The translations under genes and the position numbers were made by a program. A model generated the notes under the pieces. The model made no database searches. It was not told the origin of the DNA and worked only from the letters and a program-made list of their open reading frames with translations. From assembly GCA_900544525.1 (NCBI GenBank), contig UQVN01000097.1:1-10939 (forward strand): a stretch of DNA of 10,939 bases. Reading direction: 5' to 3'. The DNA is from an uncultured Eubacteriales bacterium. GTDB lineage: Bacteria > Bacillota > Clostridia > Lachnospirales > Lachnospiraceae. Below, piece by piece: positions 1 through 6,762 of this stretch; position 1 is the first letter of the stretch, and each line of letters begins with the position of its first letter.

Positions 1-30
1 GAAGAGCTTTTAACTCTTCTCGTTTTTTTA
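1..30 (+). terminator. Terminator hairpin at the left edge, downstream of ileS
   Basis: GAAGAG and CTCTTC arms (1-6 and 14-19) enclose a 7-base loop. On the plus strand they are followed by TCG and seven T's (24-30), the layout of an intrinsic terminator for a gene entering from the left. On the minus strand the same hairpin lies just past the ileS stop codon, with the T-tract replaced by A's upstream, so it may work in both directions. Any T-run for the minus direction would lie outside the window, so its use for ileS cannot be confirmed. Confidence 0.55.
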
Positions 31-43
31 CTTCTTATATTAT

Positions 44-3000
44 TTATCTTTTTTCCACACCAAGTACAATGTTTTCGCCATTGATGTTCCATTCTTTTGT
101 ATAGCCTTTTGCTTGTCCAAGAATAATTTCATCTGCTAAAACATCATTTTTGATTGTAGCTTCATTTTTCTTAATGATATCGAATAACTTATCATTATTT
201 TCAGCAGAAACTGTAATATGATCCATCACTTCAAAATCAGCTTCTTTTCTCATTGTCTGAATCTTACTAATGATTTCTCTTACAAATCCTTCTTCTAATA
301 ACTCTTCTGTTAAATTTGTATCGAGAACAACTGTAATTCCGTTGTCTGTTTCTGATACATATCCTTCTTTTTGAGTCATTTCTGTTAACACATCTTCTGG
401 TGTTAATTCTACTTCGTTTCCATCGATATCAAGTTTTAAGATACCTTTTGTATTTAAATCATTCATTGCTGCATTTCCATCTACTTCTGTTAAAGCGGTA
501 CGGATTGCATTTAATAATTTACCGTATTTTGGTCCTAATGTTCTCATCTGAGGTTTAAATGTATAAGTTGTAAATGCGGATACATCTTGTGTAAACTCTG
601 CATTTTTTACATTTAATTCTTCTTCGATAATCTGTCTGAAGAAATCAGGAAGTTCTAACTCTGCTTTCACGAACATTTTTCCAATTGGCTGACGGTTTTT
701 AATATTCGCACCATTACGAGCAGCACGTCCAAGAACAACAACCTTTAATACAAGATCCATATCTTTTTCTAATTCTGCATCGATCCATTCTTCCTTCACA
801 ACTGGGAAGTCACAAAGATGGATACTTTCTTTTGCACCGCTATCTAAATTACGAACGAGGTTTTGATAAATATCCTCTGTCATAAATGGGATCATTGGCG
901 CTGCTGTCTTAATAATCGTAACAAGAGCAGTATAAAGTGTCATATAAGCGTTTACTTTATCTTCTGGCATTCCTTTTGCCCAGAATCTTTCACGGCTTCT
1001 TCTTACATACCAGTTACTCATATCATCCACAAATTCCTGCATTGCTCTTGCAGCTTCTGGAATCTTATAAGCTCCTAAGTTTTCATCAACCGCTTTTACA
1101 CAGCTATTTAATTTGGATAATAACCATTTATCCATAACTGGTAAGTTGTCGTAATTCAATGTGTGTTCCATTGGATTAAACTGATCGATTTCTGCATATA
1201 ACACATAGAATGCATACGTATTCCAAAGAGTTCCCATAAATTTACGCTGTCCCTCTGTCACCGCTTTTCCATGGAAACGGTTTGGAAGCCATGGTGCACT
1301 ATTAATGTAGAAATACCAACGAATTGCATCTGCACCATACGTCGTCAGTGCTTCCATTGGATCAACCGCATTTCCTTTGGATTTACTCATCTTTTGTCCG
1401 TTTTCATCCTGTACATGTCCAAGCACGATAACATTTTTATATGGTGCTTTATTAAATAACAATGTAGAAACAGCCAGTAAAGAATAGAACCATCCACGCG
1501 TCTGATCCACTGCTTCTGAAATAAAGTCAGCAGGGAAATGAGATTCAAACACTTCTTTATTTTCAAATGGATAATGCCATTGTGCAAAAGGCATAGAACC
1601 TGAGTCAAACCAACAGTCAATTACTTCTGGCACACGGTGCATTTCTTTTCCACAATGAGGACATTTAATTGTTACAGCGTCGATATATGGGCGGTGTAAT
1701 TCGATATTATCTGGACAGTTATCAGACATACTCTTTAATTCTTCAATGGAACCGATGGCATGTTGATGTCCACATTCACATTCCCAAATATTTAATGGAG
1801 TTCCCCAGTAACGGTTACGGCTAATTCCCCAATCTTGTACATTTTCAAGCCAGTCACCAAAACGACCTTTTCCAATGCTTTCTGGAATCCAGTTAACCGT
1901 ATTATTATTGCGAATTAAATCTTCTTTTACTTCTGTCATCTTGATGAACCAAGATTCTCTCGCATAGTAGATAAGTGGAGTATCACATCTCCAACAATGT
2001 GGGTAGCTATGCTCAAAGTTTGGTGCAGCGTATAAAAGTCCTCTTTCTTTTAAGTCCTTTAATACCAAAGGATCCGCTTTTTTACAAAAAGTTCCAGCCC
2101 AAGGAGTTTCTTTGGTCATCTCTCCTTTTCCATCTACTAATTGAATGAATGGCAGATCGTATTTTCTTCCTACTTTATTATCATCTTCACCGAATGCAGG
2201 AGCAATATGAACAACACCTGTACCGTCTGTTAATGTTACATACGTATCACACACAACATAATACGCTTTCTTGCTTAATTCCACAAATGGGAATAATGGC
2301 TCGTATTCTTTATATTCTAAATCTTTTCCTACGAATTTTTCTACCACTTCGTATCCTTCTGGAAGAACAGAAGAAAGAAGTGCTTCTGCCATATAGTAAG
2401 TTTCTCCTTCGGAAACAACTTTTACATAAGTTTCTTCTGGATTCACACAAAGAGCAACGTTTGATGGTAATGTCCAAGGAGTCGTTGTCCATGCTAAAAT
2501 ATAAGCATCTTCTCCTACTACTTTAAATTTAGCGATGGCAGATTTTTCTTTTACATCTTTATAGCCTTGTGCCACTTCATGAGAAGAAAGTGGTGTTCCA
2601 CATCTTGGGCAGTAAGGTACGATTTTATGACCTTTATATAATAATTTCTTTTCCCAAATCTGTTTTAATGCCCACCATTCAGATTCGATAAAATCATTTT
2701 CATATGTTACATATGGGTGTTCCATGTCCGCCCAAAAACCAACGGTTCCTGAGAAGTCTTCCCACATACCTTTGTATTTCCAAACAGATTCTTTACATTG
2801 TTGAATAAATGGTTCTAAACCATATTCTTCGATCTGTTCTTTTCCATCTAAGCCTAATAATTTTTCTACTTCAAGCTCTACTGGAAGTCCATGAGTATCC
2901 CAACCAGCCTTACGATCGATTTTATGTCCTTTCATTGTCTGGTATCTTGGAATCATATCTTTAATAACACGTGTTAAAACGTGTCCGATGTGTGGCTTTC

Positions 3001-3154
3001 CATTGGCAGTTGGAGGTCCATCAAAAAATGTATATGGTTCTCCTTCTGCTCTTTCATCAATGCTTTTTTGGAAAATATTGTTATCTTCCCAGAATTTTTC
3101 GATTTTCTTTTCTCTCTCAACGAAATTGAGATTGGTTGATACCTTATCGTACAT
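44..3154 (-). CDS. ileS: Isoleucyl-tRNA synthetase, long clostridial (IleS2-like) form
   Basis: This cytoplasmic class I synthetase (1036 residues) charges tRNA-Ile with isoleucine using ATP. The HIGH signature is at residues 55-58 and KMSKS at 588-592. The CP1 editing domain shows the Thr-rich WTTTPWTLPSN at 222-232 and GTGVVHIAPAFGEDD at 311-325, whose aspartates are expected to position mischarged Val-tRNA for hydrolysis. Cys pairs such as CPRC (182-185) and a later CPHC look like zinc knuckles. CWFDSGSMP belongs to the catalytic core. The length, well above the roughly 940 residues of the E. coli type, and the absence of that type's C-terminal zinc finger point to the eukaryote-like bacterial form. 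The ATG at 3154 has AAGGAG at 3163-3168, eight bases upstream. An isoleucine T-box precedes the gene, so expression should rise when uncharged tRNA-Ile accumulates; the T-box also supports isoleucine specificity over valine or leucine. Confidence 0.97.
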   Translation of the reverse strand: MYDKVSTNLNFVEREKKIEKFWEDNNIFQKSIDERAEGEPYTFFDGPPTANGKPHIGHVLTRVIKDMIPRYQTMKGHKIDRKAGWDTHGLPVELEVEKLLGLDGKEQIEEYGLEPFIQQCKESVWKYKGMWEDFSGTVGFWADMEHPYVTYENDFIESEWWALKQIWEKKLLYKGHKIVPYCPRCGTPLSSHEVAQGYKDVKEKSAIAKFKVVGEDAYILAWTTTPWTLPSNVALCVNPEETYVKVVSEGETYYMAEALLSSVLPEGYEVVEKFVGKDLEYKEYEPLFPFVELSKKAYYVVCDTYVTLTDGTGVVHIAPAFGEDDNKVGRKYDLPFIQLVDGKGEMTKETPWAGTFCKKADPLVLKDLKERGLLYAAPNFEHSYPHCWRCDTPLIYYARESWFIKMTEVKEDLIRNNNTVNWIPESIGKGRFGDWLENVQDWGISRNRYWGTPLNIWECECGHQHAIGSIEELKSMSDNCPDNIELHRPYIDAVTIKCPHCGKEMHRVPEVIDCWFDSGSMPFAQWHYPFENKEVFESHFPADFISEAVDQTRGWFYSLLAVSTLLFNKAPYKNVIVLGHVQDENGQKMSKSKGNAVDPMEALTTYGADAIRWYFYINSAPWLPNRFHGKAVTEGQRKFMGTLWNTYAFYVLYAEIDQFNPMEHTLNYDNLPVMDKWLLSKLNSCVKAVDENLGAYKIPEAARAMQEFVDDMSNWYVRRSRERFWAKGMPEDKVNAYMTLYTALVTIIKTAAPMIPFMTEDIYQNLVRNLDSGAKESIHLCDFPVVKEEWIDAELEKDMDLVLKVVVLGRAARNGANIKNRQPIGKMFVKAELELPDFFRQIIEEELNVKNAEFTQDVSAFTTYTFKPQMRTLGPKYGKLLNAIRTALTEVDGNAAMNDLNTKGILKLDIDGNEVELTPEDVLTEMTQKEGYVSETDNGITVVLDTNLTEELLEEGFVREIISKIQTMRKEADFEVMDHITVSAENNDKLFDIIKKNEATIKNDVLADEIILGQAKGYTKEWNINGENIVLGVEKR

Positions 3155-3303
3155 CTGTTATTCTCCTTCTTTTAAAACTTTTTGTATTAGCTACCTATGT
3201 TATTGTTCTTCTTTCAAGTGAAAAGAACAAAATAGAATTGGCATATTTTTGATGACTTCTAGCAATTCACACTTTGCCGCGCGCGAGGAATTTCCTATAA
3301 CAC
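3155..3303 (-). other. ileS leader downstream of the T-box terminator
   Basis: About 150 bases lie between the T-box terminator and the ileS start codon. Apart from the ribosome binding site (3163-3168) no gene is seen. It holds a GC-rich patch (3276-3288, CG repeats) in otherwise AT-rich DNA, a GGAATTTCC palindrome (3287-3295), an inverted repeat GAATTG/CAATTC (3235-3240 with 3263-3268), and a GTTCTT/AAGAAC stem nearer the gene. No second terminator or riboswitch could be recognised. This is longer than a simple T-box-to-start spacer needs to be. Confidence 0.5.
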
Positions 3304-3335
3304 AAAAAACCCCCGTCCTGAAAACAGGACGAGGG
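3304..3335 (-). terminator. T-box-controlled intrinsic terminator of ileS
   Basis: On the minus strand an 11-pair stem (CCCTCGTCCTG at 3335-3325, CAGGACGGGGG at 3320-3310, one G-T wobble) with a TTTT loop is followed by six T's (3309-3304). Its 5' arm contains CTCGT-CCT, which can instead pair with the T-box sequence at 3350-3354 and 3362-3364, so the terminator and antiterminator exclude each other. Confidence 0.95.
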
Positions 3336-3586
3336 TACTATAAAAACGGCTCGTTCAACCACCTATTTACATACTATCATATGCTCTCCATATAACGGTG
3401 GAACCCGATCACATCTACTAGAACCTTTATGAAAACTCATTCATAACCTCGTTCAATGGATAACTCCAGAGTGATTTTCAAAAAACTATACTAAGCACTG
3501 GCTCTCACCGTCCCAGCTCGCTTTTGCCTTTCTTTATTTTCCTACTCTCTCTATCAAAGTCTATCTTTTGCTATGAAGTTTTATTA
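3304..3586 (-). promoter_or_regulatory. Isoleucine T-box riboswitch (tRNA-Ile sensing leader)
   Basis: The transcribed leader carries the recognisable T-box parts in order. Stem I opens near 3555 (GATAG, then AGAGAGTAGG) and closes at 3463-3459 (TTATC). Its distal part (3522-3496) has the conserved AGCGAGC and GGTGAGAGCC segments. The specifier loop reads GAAAATCACTCTGGAG, with the codon ATC (Ile) at 3475-3473. Small hairpins follow (TATGAA/TTCATA, CGG/CCG, ATATG/CATAT). The antiterminator is AGG, then a 7-base bulge TGGTTGA (3361-3355), then ACGAG (3354-3350). It pairs with CTCGT-CCT of the terminator arm (3333-3326). TGGT in the bulge is complementary to the ACCA end of a tRNA with discriminator A, as expected for tRNA-Ile. 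Uncharged tRNA-Ile should therefore favour read-through into ileS. The bulge departs from the common TGGNACC. Confidence 0.95.
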
Positions 3587-3592
3587 TTTTTT

Positions 3593-3621
3593 AGTTTATT
3601 ATAAAAAAACTTCCTTGTCAA
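3593..3621 (-). promoter_or_regulatory. Sigma-A promoter for the T-box/ileS transcript
   Basis: A perfect -35 TTGACA (3621-3616) is followed after 17 bases by TAAACT (3598-3593, four of six matches). Transcription should start near 3586, about 30 bases before stem I of the T-box. The promoter begins 29 bases past the stop codon of the upstream helicase gene, so ileS is expressed independently of it. Confidence 0.75.
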
Positions 3622-3649
3622 CTGGTAGAATGAGAAATCTATCACTTAT

Positions 3650-6010
3650 TTATTTTCCCTCATTCCAAAATCGTTCAAAACACGCTTTTGTTGTATCCAC
3701 TGTGACTTTATCAAAGGTGTCCCATTCTCTTGGAAATAAGCTCTGGTATTTCATCTGTAAAAAACGATCATCTAGCAGTAAAATCACCCCTTTATCTTCG
3801 GCGGTTCGAATTACTCTCCCAGCTGACTGCAACACTTTATTCATGGCAGGATATCGGTAAGCATAATCGAATCCATCATATCCTTTTTCCTCATAATGTT
3901 TCTTCAATAATTCTCGCTCTTGACACACTTTTGGAATCCCTGTTCCTACAATGACAGCCCCGATTAATTGTTCTCCTACTAAATCAATTCCTTCTGAAAA
4001 GACGCCACCTAACACACAAAATGCCAACAAAGACTTTTTCTCTTCTTTTGTAAATTCTTCTAAAAAAATCTCCTTTTCTTCTTCTGTCATATCCGATTCT
4101 TGTAAAAGAATTCTCGCTTTATAAAAAAGTCCCCTCTCCATAGCGATTTCATATACCTCTTTCCTATATTGATAAGACGGGAAAAATATCATATAATTTC
4201 CTGCTTTGCTATCAATTAATTGATCAAGATACCATACAATTTTTTCATATTCTTCATAATTTCTTCTTGTATAACGGCTCGATACATCATATCCAATTGC
4301 TAACATTCTATTTTCCTTTTTAAAAGGAGATGGAATATAAATGGCATAATCATCCTCTTCCCTAGAAAGCATCTCTTTATAGTACTGAATCGGAAGCATA
4401 GTGGCAGAAAAAAAGATAGTGCTAACTCCCATATCCAAATAGGCTTTTAATTGATTGGCTGGTGTCACACAAAATAGCTTGACAAAAAATCGTCCCGCCT
4501 CATCCTTTCCTGTATAAATCTCATAAGATTCATCAAGGAGCTCATGCATATTTAGAAAATGTCGAATATTAAAATAAAGTTGTACCACTTTATCCCTTAT
4601 CTCTTTCTCTTCTTCCTCCTCTAAAACCCCTTCTAATTCCCCATAAACTCTTATTAGATTCTCATAAAAAGAGCCTAGATTTCCCAATATGCCATATTCT
4701 CTTTTCTCCTCTTCCCATATGTCCATAGCATTTCGACAATGGTTCAAAAAACGCCCTAACTTTTTATATTTTTTCCCAATGATTTTTCGCAACTCAATCA
4801 ATTCCTCTCGGTATAAAATGGCGCTATACATAGTCCTTGCGCGCTCTACCAAGTTATGAGCCTCATCAATTAAAAACAAATAACTTCCCTTTTGTCGCTC
4901 TCCAAAAAACCTTTTTAAATGAACATTAGGATCGAATACATAATTATAATCGCCAATTACAATATCAGCAAAGCTACTGGCATCTAACCCTAACTCAAAT
5001 GGACAAACTTCATACTTCTTTGCCCATTGAAGTAAAACTTCTCGATCCATTTCCTGTTCTTTTAATAGCATTTCATATAAGGCTTTATTAATGCGATCAA
5101 AATGCCCTCTAGCATAAGGACAATCGATAGGATTACAACTCATCTCATCCATAGGACAGATTTTTTCCTTTGCTGTCAAAATGACAACACTGCTTTTCAA
5201 TCCTTTTTCCTTTAATATTTTTACACTTTGATATGCCACGGTTCTTGTAATGGTCTTGGCAGTCAAATAAAATATTTTCTCTCCAAGCTCTTCTCCCACT
5301 GCCTTTACCGCAGGAAACATCGTAGACATCGTTTTTCCAATTCCTGTGGGTGCTTGAATAAATAGTTTCTTTCCTCGGCTCATCGTTCGATAAACGGAAA
5401 CTGCCATATCTCTTTGCCCTTTTCGATAAGGAAATGGAAATTGCAATGGCTTAATGGAAGCATTTCGCTCTTCTCTTTTCTCTTTTAAAAATTTCCCCCA
5501 CATTAAATACTGCTTTAATAATCCAAAAAACCATTCCTTTAGCTGTTCTGCCTTAAAAACAGTCTGAAACCGCTTAATCTCTTCGGTTTCTAACTGGCAG
5601 TATGTCATCTGAATCGTTACTTTATCCTTTTTTTCTTGCTCACAATAAATATGGCCATAGCACATGGCTTGTGCTTGATGGACAAGTATTGGCCCATGGA
5701 TCGTATCTAAACTTCGATAAACACCCTTAATCTCATCAATGATGACCTGATCCGTCGTTTCCTCAATCCCATCCGCTCTTCCTTCCATACAAAAAGTAAA
5801 ACCATCTTGCTCTATTTCATACTTCATGGAAACTTCTGCACGATAAGAACTTCCCATCTGCTTTTGTATCTTCCGATGGATTCGACTCCCCGCTTGCATG
5901 GCATCTTTTTCTCCACTCCCTCTTCGATTATCAATGTCACCAGAACGTAACAAAAATTCTACAAAATTTCTTACGGAAACTTTTATCTGATTCCCTTCTA
6001 TTTCAATCAT
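3650..6010 (-). CDS. PD-(D/E)XK nuclease fused to XPD/DinG-type Fe-S DNA helicase
   Basis: The predicted protein (786 residues from the preferred start) is a superfamily 2 helicase with an N-terminal nuclease-like domain. The nuclease part shows H45, the acidic D80 in GRADGI, the ExK pair E93/K95 in IDEIK, and a later QxxxY-type helix, the pattern of RecB/Cas4-like nucleases. The helicase part has Walker A APTGIGKT (220-227), four cysteines 285, 292, 297 and 336 placed as in the iron-sulfur domain of XPD and DinG, DEAH (382-385), SAT (535-537), and motif VI QSAGRVIR (728-735). All key residues are present, so it should be active. By family it is expected to unwind DNA 5' to 3' in repair or replication rescue; the substrate is unknown. 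The frame extends upstream to an ATG at 6055, but that codon overlaps a TATAAT box. ATG 6010, with a weak GAGAG-like ribosome site, is preferred. No CRISPR or defence partners are adjacent. Confidence 0.9.
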   Translation of the reverse strand: MIEIEGNQIKVSVRNFVEFLLRSGDIDNRRGSGEKDAMQAGSRIHRKIQKQMGSSYRAEVSMKYEIEQDGFTFCMEGRADGIEETTDQVIIDEIKGVYRSLDTIHGPILVHQAQAMCYGHIYCEQEKKDKVTIQMTYCQLETEEIKRFQTVFKAEQLKEWFFGLLKQYLMWGKFLKEKREERNASIKPLQFPFPYRKGQRDMAVSVYRTMSRGKKLFIQAPTGIGKTMSTMFPAVKAVGEELGEKIFYLTAKTITRTVAYQSVKILKEKGLKSSVVILTAKEKICPMDEMSCNPIDCPYARGHFDRINKALYEMLLKEQEMDREVLLQWAKKYEVCPFELGLDASSFADIVIGDYNYVFDPNVHLKRFFGERQKGSYLFLIDEAHNLVERARTMYSAILYREELIELRKIIGKKYKKLGRFLNHCRNAMDIWEEEKREYGILGNLGSFYENLIRVYGELEGVLEEEEEKEIRDKVVQLYFNIRHFLNMHELLDESYEIYTGKDEAGRFFVKLFCVTPANQLKAYLDMGVSTIFFSATMLPIQYYKEMLSREEDDYAIYIPSPFKKENRMLAIGYDVSSRYTRRNYEEYEKIVWYLDQLIDSKAGNYMIFFPSYQYRKEVYEIAMERGLFYKARILLQESDMTEEEKEIFLEEFTKEEKKSLLAFCVLGGVFSEGIDLVGEQLIGAVIVGTGIPKVCQERELLKKHYEEKGYDGFDYAYRYPAMNKVLQSAGRVIRTAEDKGVILLLDDRFLQMKYQSLFPREWDTFDKVTVDTTKACFERFWNEGK

Positions 6011-6053
6011 ATTTTCTCTCGCTTTCTTTTCTGTTCCCCATCTTCCTATTATC

Positions 6054-6082
6054 ATTATACAGAAAATTCTTTTGCCTCACAA
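6054..6082 (-). promoter_or_regulatory. Promoter for the nuclease-helicase gene
   Basis: TTGTGA (6082-6077), a 17-base spacer and a perfect TATAAT (6059-6054) predict a transcript starting near 6047. The upstream candidate start codon at 6055 overlaps this -10 box and would not be in the mRNA. This is the main reason for choosing ATG 6010. Confidence 0.7.
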
Positions 6083-6099
6083 CTTTAAGAATACCCCCC

Positions 6100-6129
6100 T
6101 TGAAAAGTAGAATCTATCTATGCTAGAAT
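6100..6129 (+). promoter_or_regulatory. Promoter for the DUF4250-like gene
   Basis: TTGAAA (6100-6105), an 18-base spacer and TAGAAT (6124-6129) with an upstream TG (6121-6122), as in extended -10 promoters. The predicted start is near 6136. It is divergent from the helicase promoter, with only 17 bases between the two -35 boxes, including a run of six C's. Confidence 0.7.
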
Positions 6130-6155
6130 GGGACATGTTTAAAAATTTTAGAAAG

Positions 6156-6160
6156 AAGGA
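6156..6160 (+). promoter_or_regulatory. Ribosome binding site that fixes the DUF4250-like start
   Basis: AAGGA seven bases before ATG 6168. The earlier in-frame ATG at 6120 lies upstream of the predicted -10 box and has no ribosome site, so it is not the start. Confidence 0.75.
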
Positions 6161-6167
6161 TTTAATT

Positions 6168-6356
6168 ATGTTAAGAAATGAGACAATTCCAAGAGATCCT
6201 ATGATTCTTTTAAGTTTTATTAATACAAAATTACGGGATCAGTATGATTCTCTGGAATCCCTTTGCGATGACATGGAACTAGACGAAAATGATTTAAAAA
6301 ACATTTTAAAAGCTGTTGATTGTTCTTATAACAAAGAATTGAATAAATTTGTGTAA
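6168..6356 (+). CDS. Small DUF4250-like protein
   Basis: This encodes a 62-residue soluble, acidic protein of unknown function. Its start, IPRDPMILLSFINTKLRDQY, followed by a segment resembling SLESLCDDMEL, matches my recollection of the DUF4250 family of Clostridia, which consists of proteins of about 55-65 residues with a conserved (I/L)P-(K/R)DP-(M/V)-LLS opening and an -LRD-Y-SL- core. There are no membrane segments, cysteine clusters or signal peptide. The middle (SLESLCDDMELDENDLKNIL) could form a small helical, HTH-like bundle, but that is only a guess. The frame extends 48 bases further upstream, but the promoter and the AAGGA site place the start here. It is transcribed divergently from the helicase gene and ends before a shared bidirectional terminator, so it is a single-gene unit. 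Confidence 0.85.
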   Translation: MLRNETIPRDPMILLSFINTKLRDQYDSLESLCDDMELDENDLKNILKAVDCSYNKELNKFV

Positions 6357-6393
6357 TCGACGATGGCAAGCACTCAACAACAGTATTTTACAC

Positions 6394-6438
6394 AAAAATG
6401 GGAAATAGAAACAATCGTTATTTCTATTTCCCACTTTT
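6394..6438. terminator. Bidirectional terminator between convergent genes
   Basis: A perfect 13-pair inverted repeat, TGGGAAATAGAAA (6399-6411) with TTTCTATTTCCCA (6421-6433), encloses a 9-base loop. On the minus strand it is followed by five T's (6398-6394), a good terminator for the cold-shock gene, whose stop is 26 bases away. On the plus strand it is followed by CTTTTC, weaker but adequate for the DUF4250-like gene. Confidence 0.85.
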
Positions 6439-6458
6439 CATTTCTTGGAAGTTTCTTT

Positions 6459-6671
6459 TCATTCTTCCTCGCTTATCATCTTCACATGGATTGCCTGAGG
6501 TCCTTTGGCTCCTGCTGTCACTTCAAAAGAAACCATCATTCCTTCTTCTAACTTCTGTCCCTCTTCTAATTCTACATGGCTCTGATGCACAAATATTTCA
6601 TGATTGGACTCATCCACTAAAAATCCAAATCCTCTTTGCTCATCATACTCTTTTACAAATCCTTGTTTCAT
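6459..6671 (-). CDS. Cold-shock domain protein (CspA family), atypical
   Basis: This 70-residue protein folds as a single cold-shock domain that binds single-stranded RNA or DNA, usually as an RNA chaperone in the cytoplasm. RNP1 is RGFGFL at residues 13-18 and RNP2 is IFVHQS at 26-31; the C-terminal GPQAIHV matches the family's GPQA-NV ending. It differs from standard CspA proteins in two places. The KWF near residue 8 is KEY, so the usual surface tryptophan is absent, and the phenylalanine before the serine of RNP2 is a glutamine. Nucleic-acid stacking may be weaker or its specificity altered. ATG 6671 has AGGAG at 6687-6683, a rather long 11-base spacing. No clear promoter was found in the 91 bases upstream. 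A weak stem (TTGTT/AACAA) precedes the ribosome site, so leader-based control is possible but unproven. Confidence 0.93.
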   Translation of the reverse strand: MKQGFVKEYDEQRGFGFLVDESNHEIFVHQSHVELEEGQKLEEGMMVSFEVTAGAKGPQAIHVKMISEEE

Positions 6672-6762
6672 AATCTACAACACTCCTTTTCTTCTTTGTT
6701 GCAATATATGAACAAGTTATTTTGATTATGTCCAAACACAAAAACTCTTTGCTTTTTTGACA

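Noticed and set aside
2149..2526. Open frame of 125 codons on the plus strand, antisense to ileS
   Set aside because: It lies wholly inside the well-supported ileS gene, is Leu/His/Tyr-rich in a way typical of an antisense shadow, and has no ribosome site or family motif.
3387..3410. GGGTTCCACCG on the minus strand, first taken as the T-box core
   Set aside because: It is a small CGG/CCG hairpin in the linker region; the true core is at 3350-3364, where the bulge and both antiterminator helices can be paired with the terminator arm.
3573..3860. Open frame of 95 codons on the plus strand over the ileS promoter and the helicase C-terminus
   Set aside because: It overlaps the promoter and the conserved motif VI region of the helicase gene; no ribosome site and no recognisable protein.
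6725..6762. Terminator after the AI-2E family gene
   Set aside because: CAAAAA/TTTTTG can pair around a nine-base loop, but there is no GC-rich stem and no T-tract after it; read-through into the cold-shock gene remains possible.
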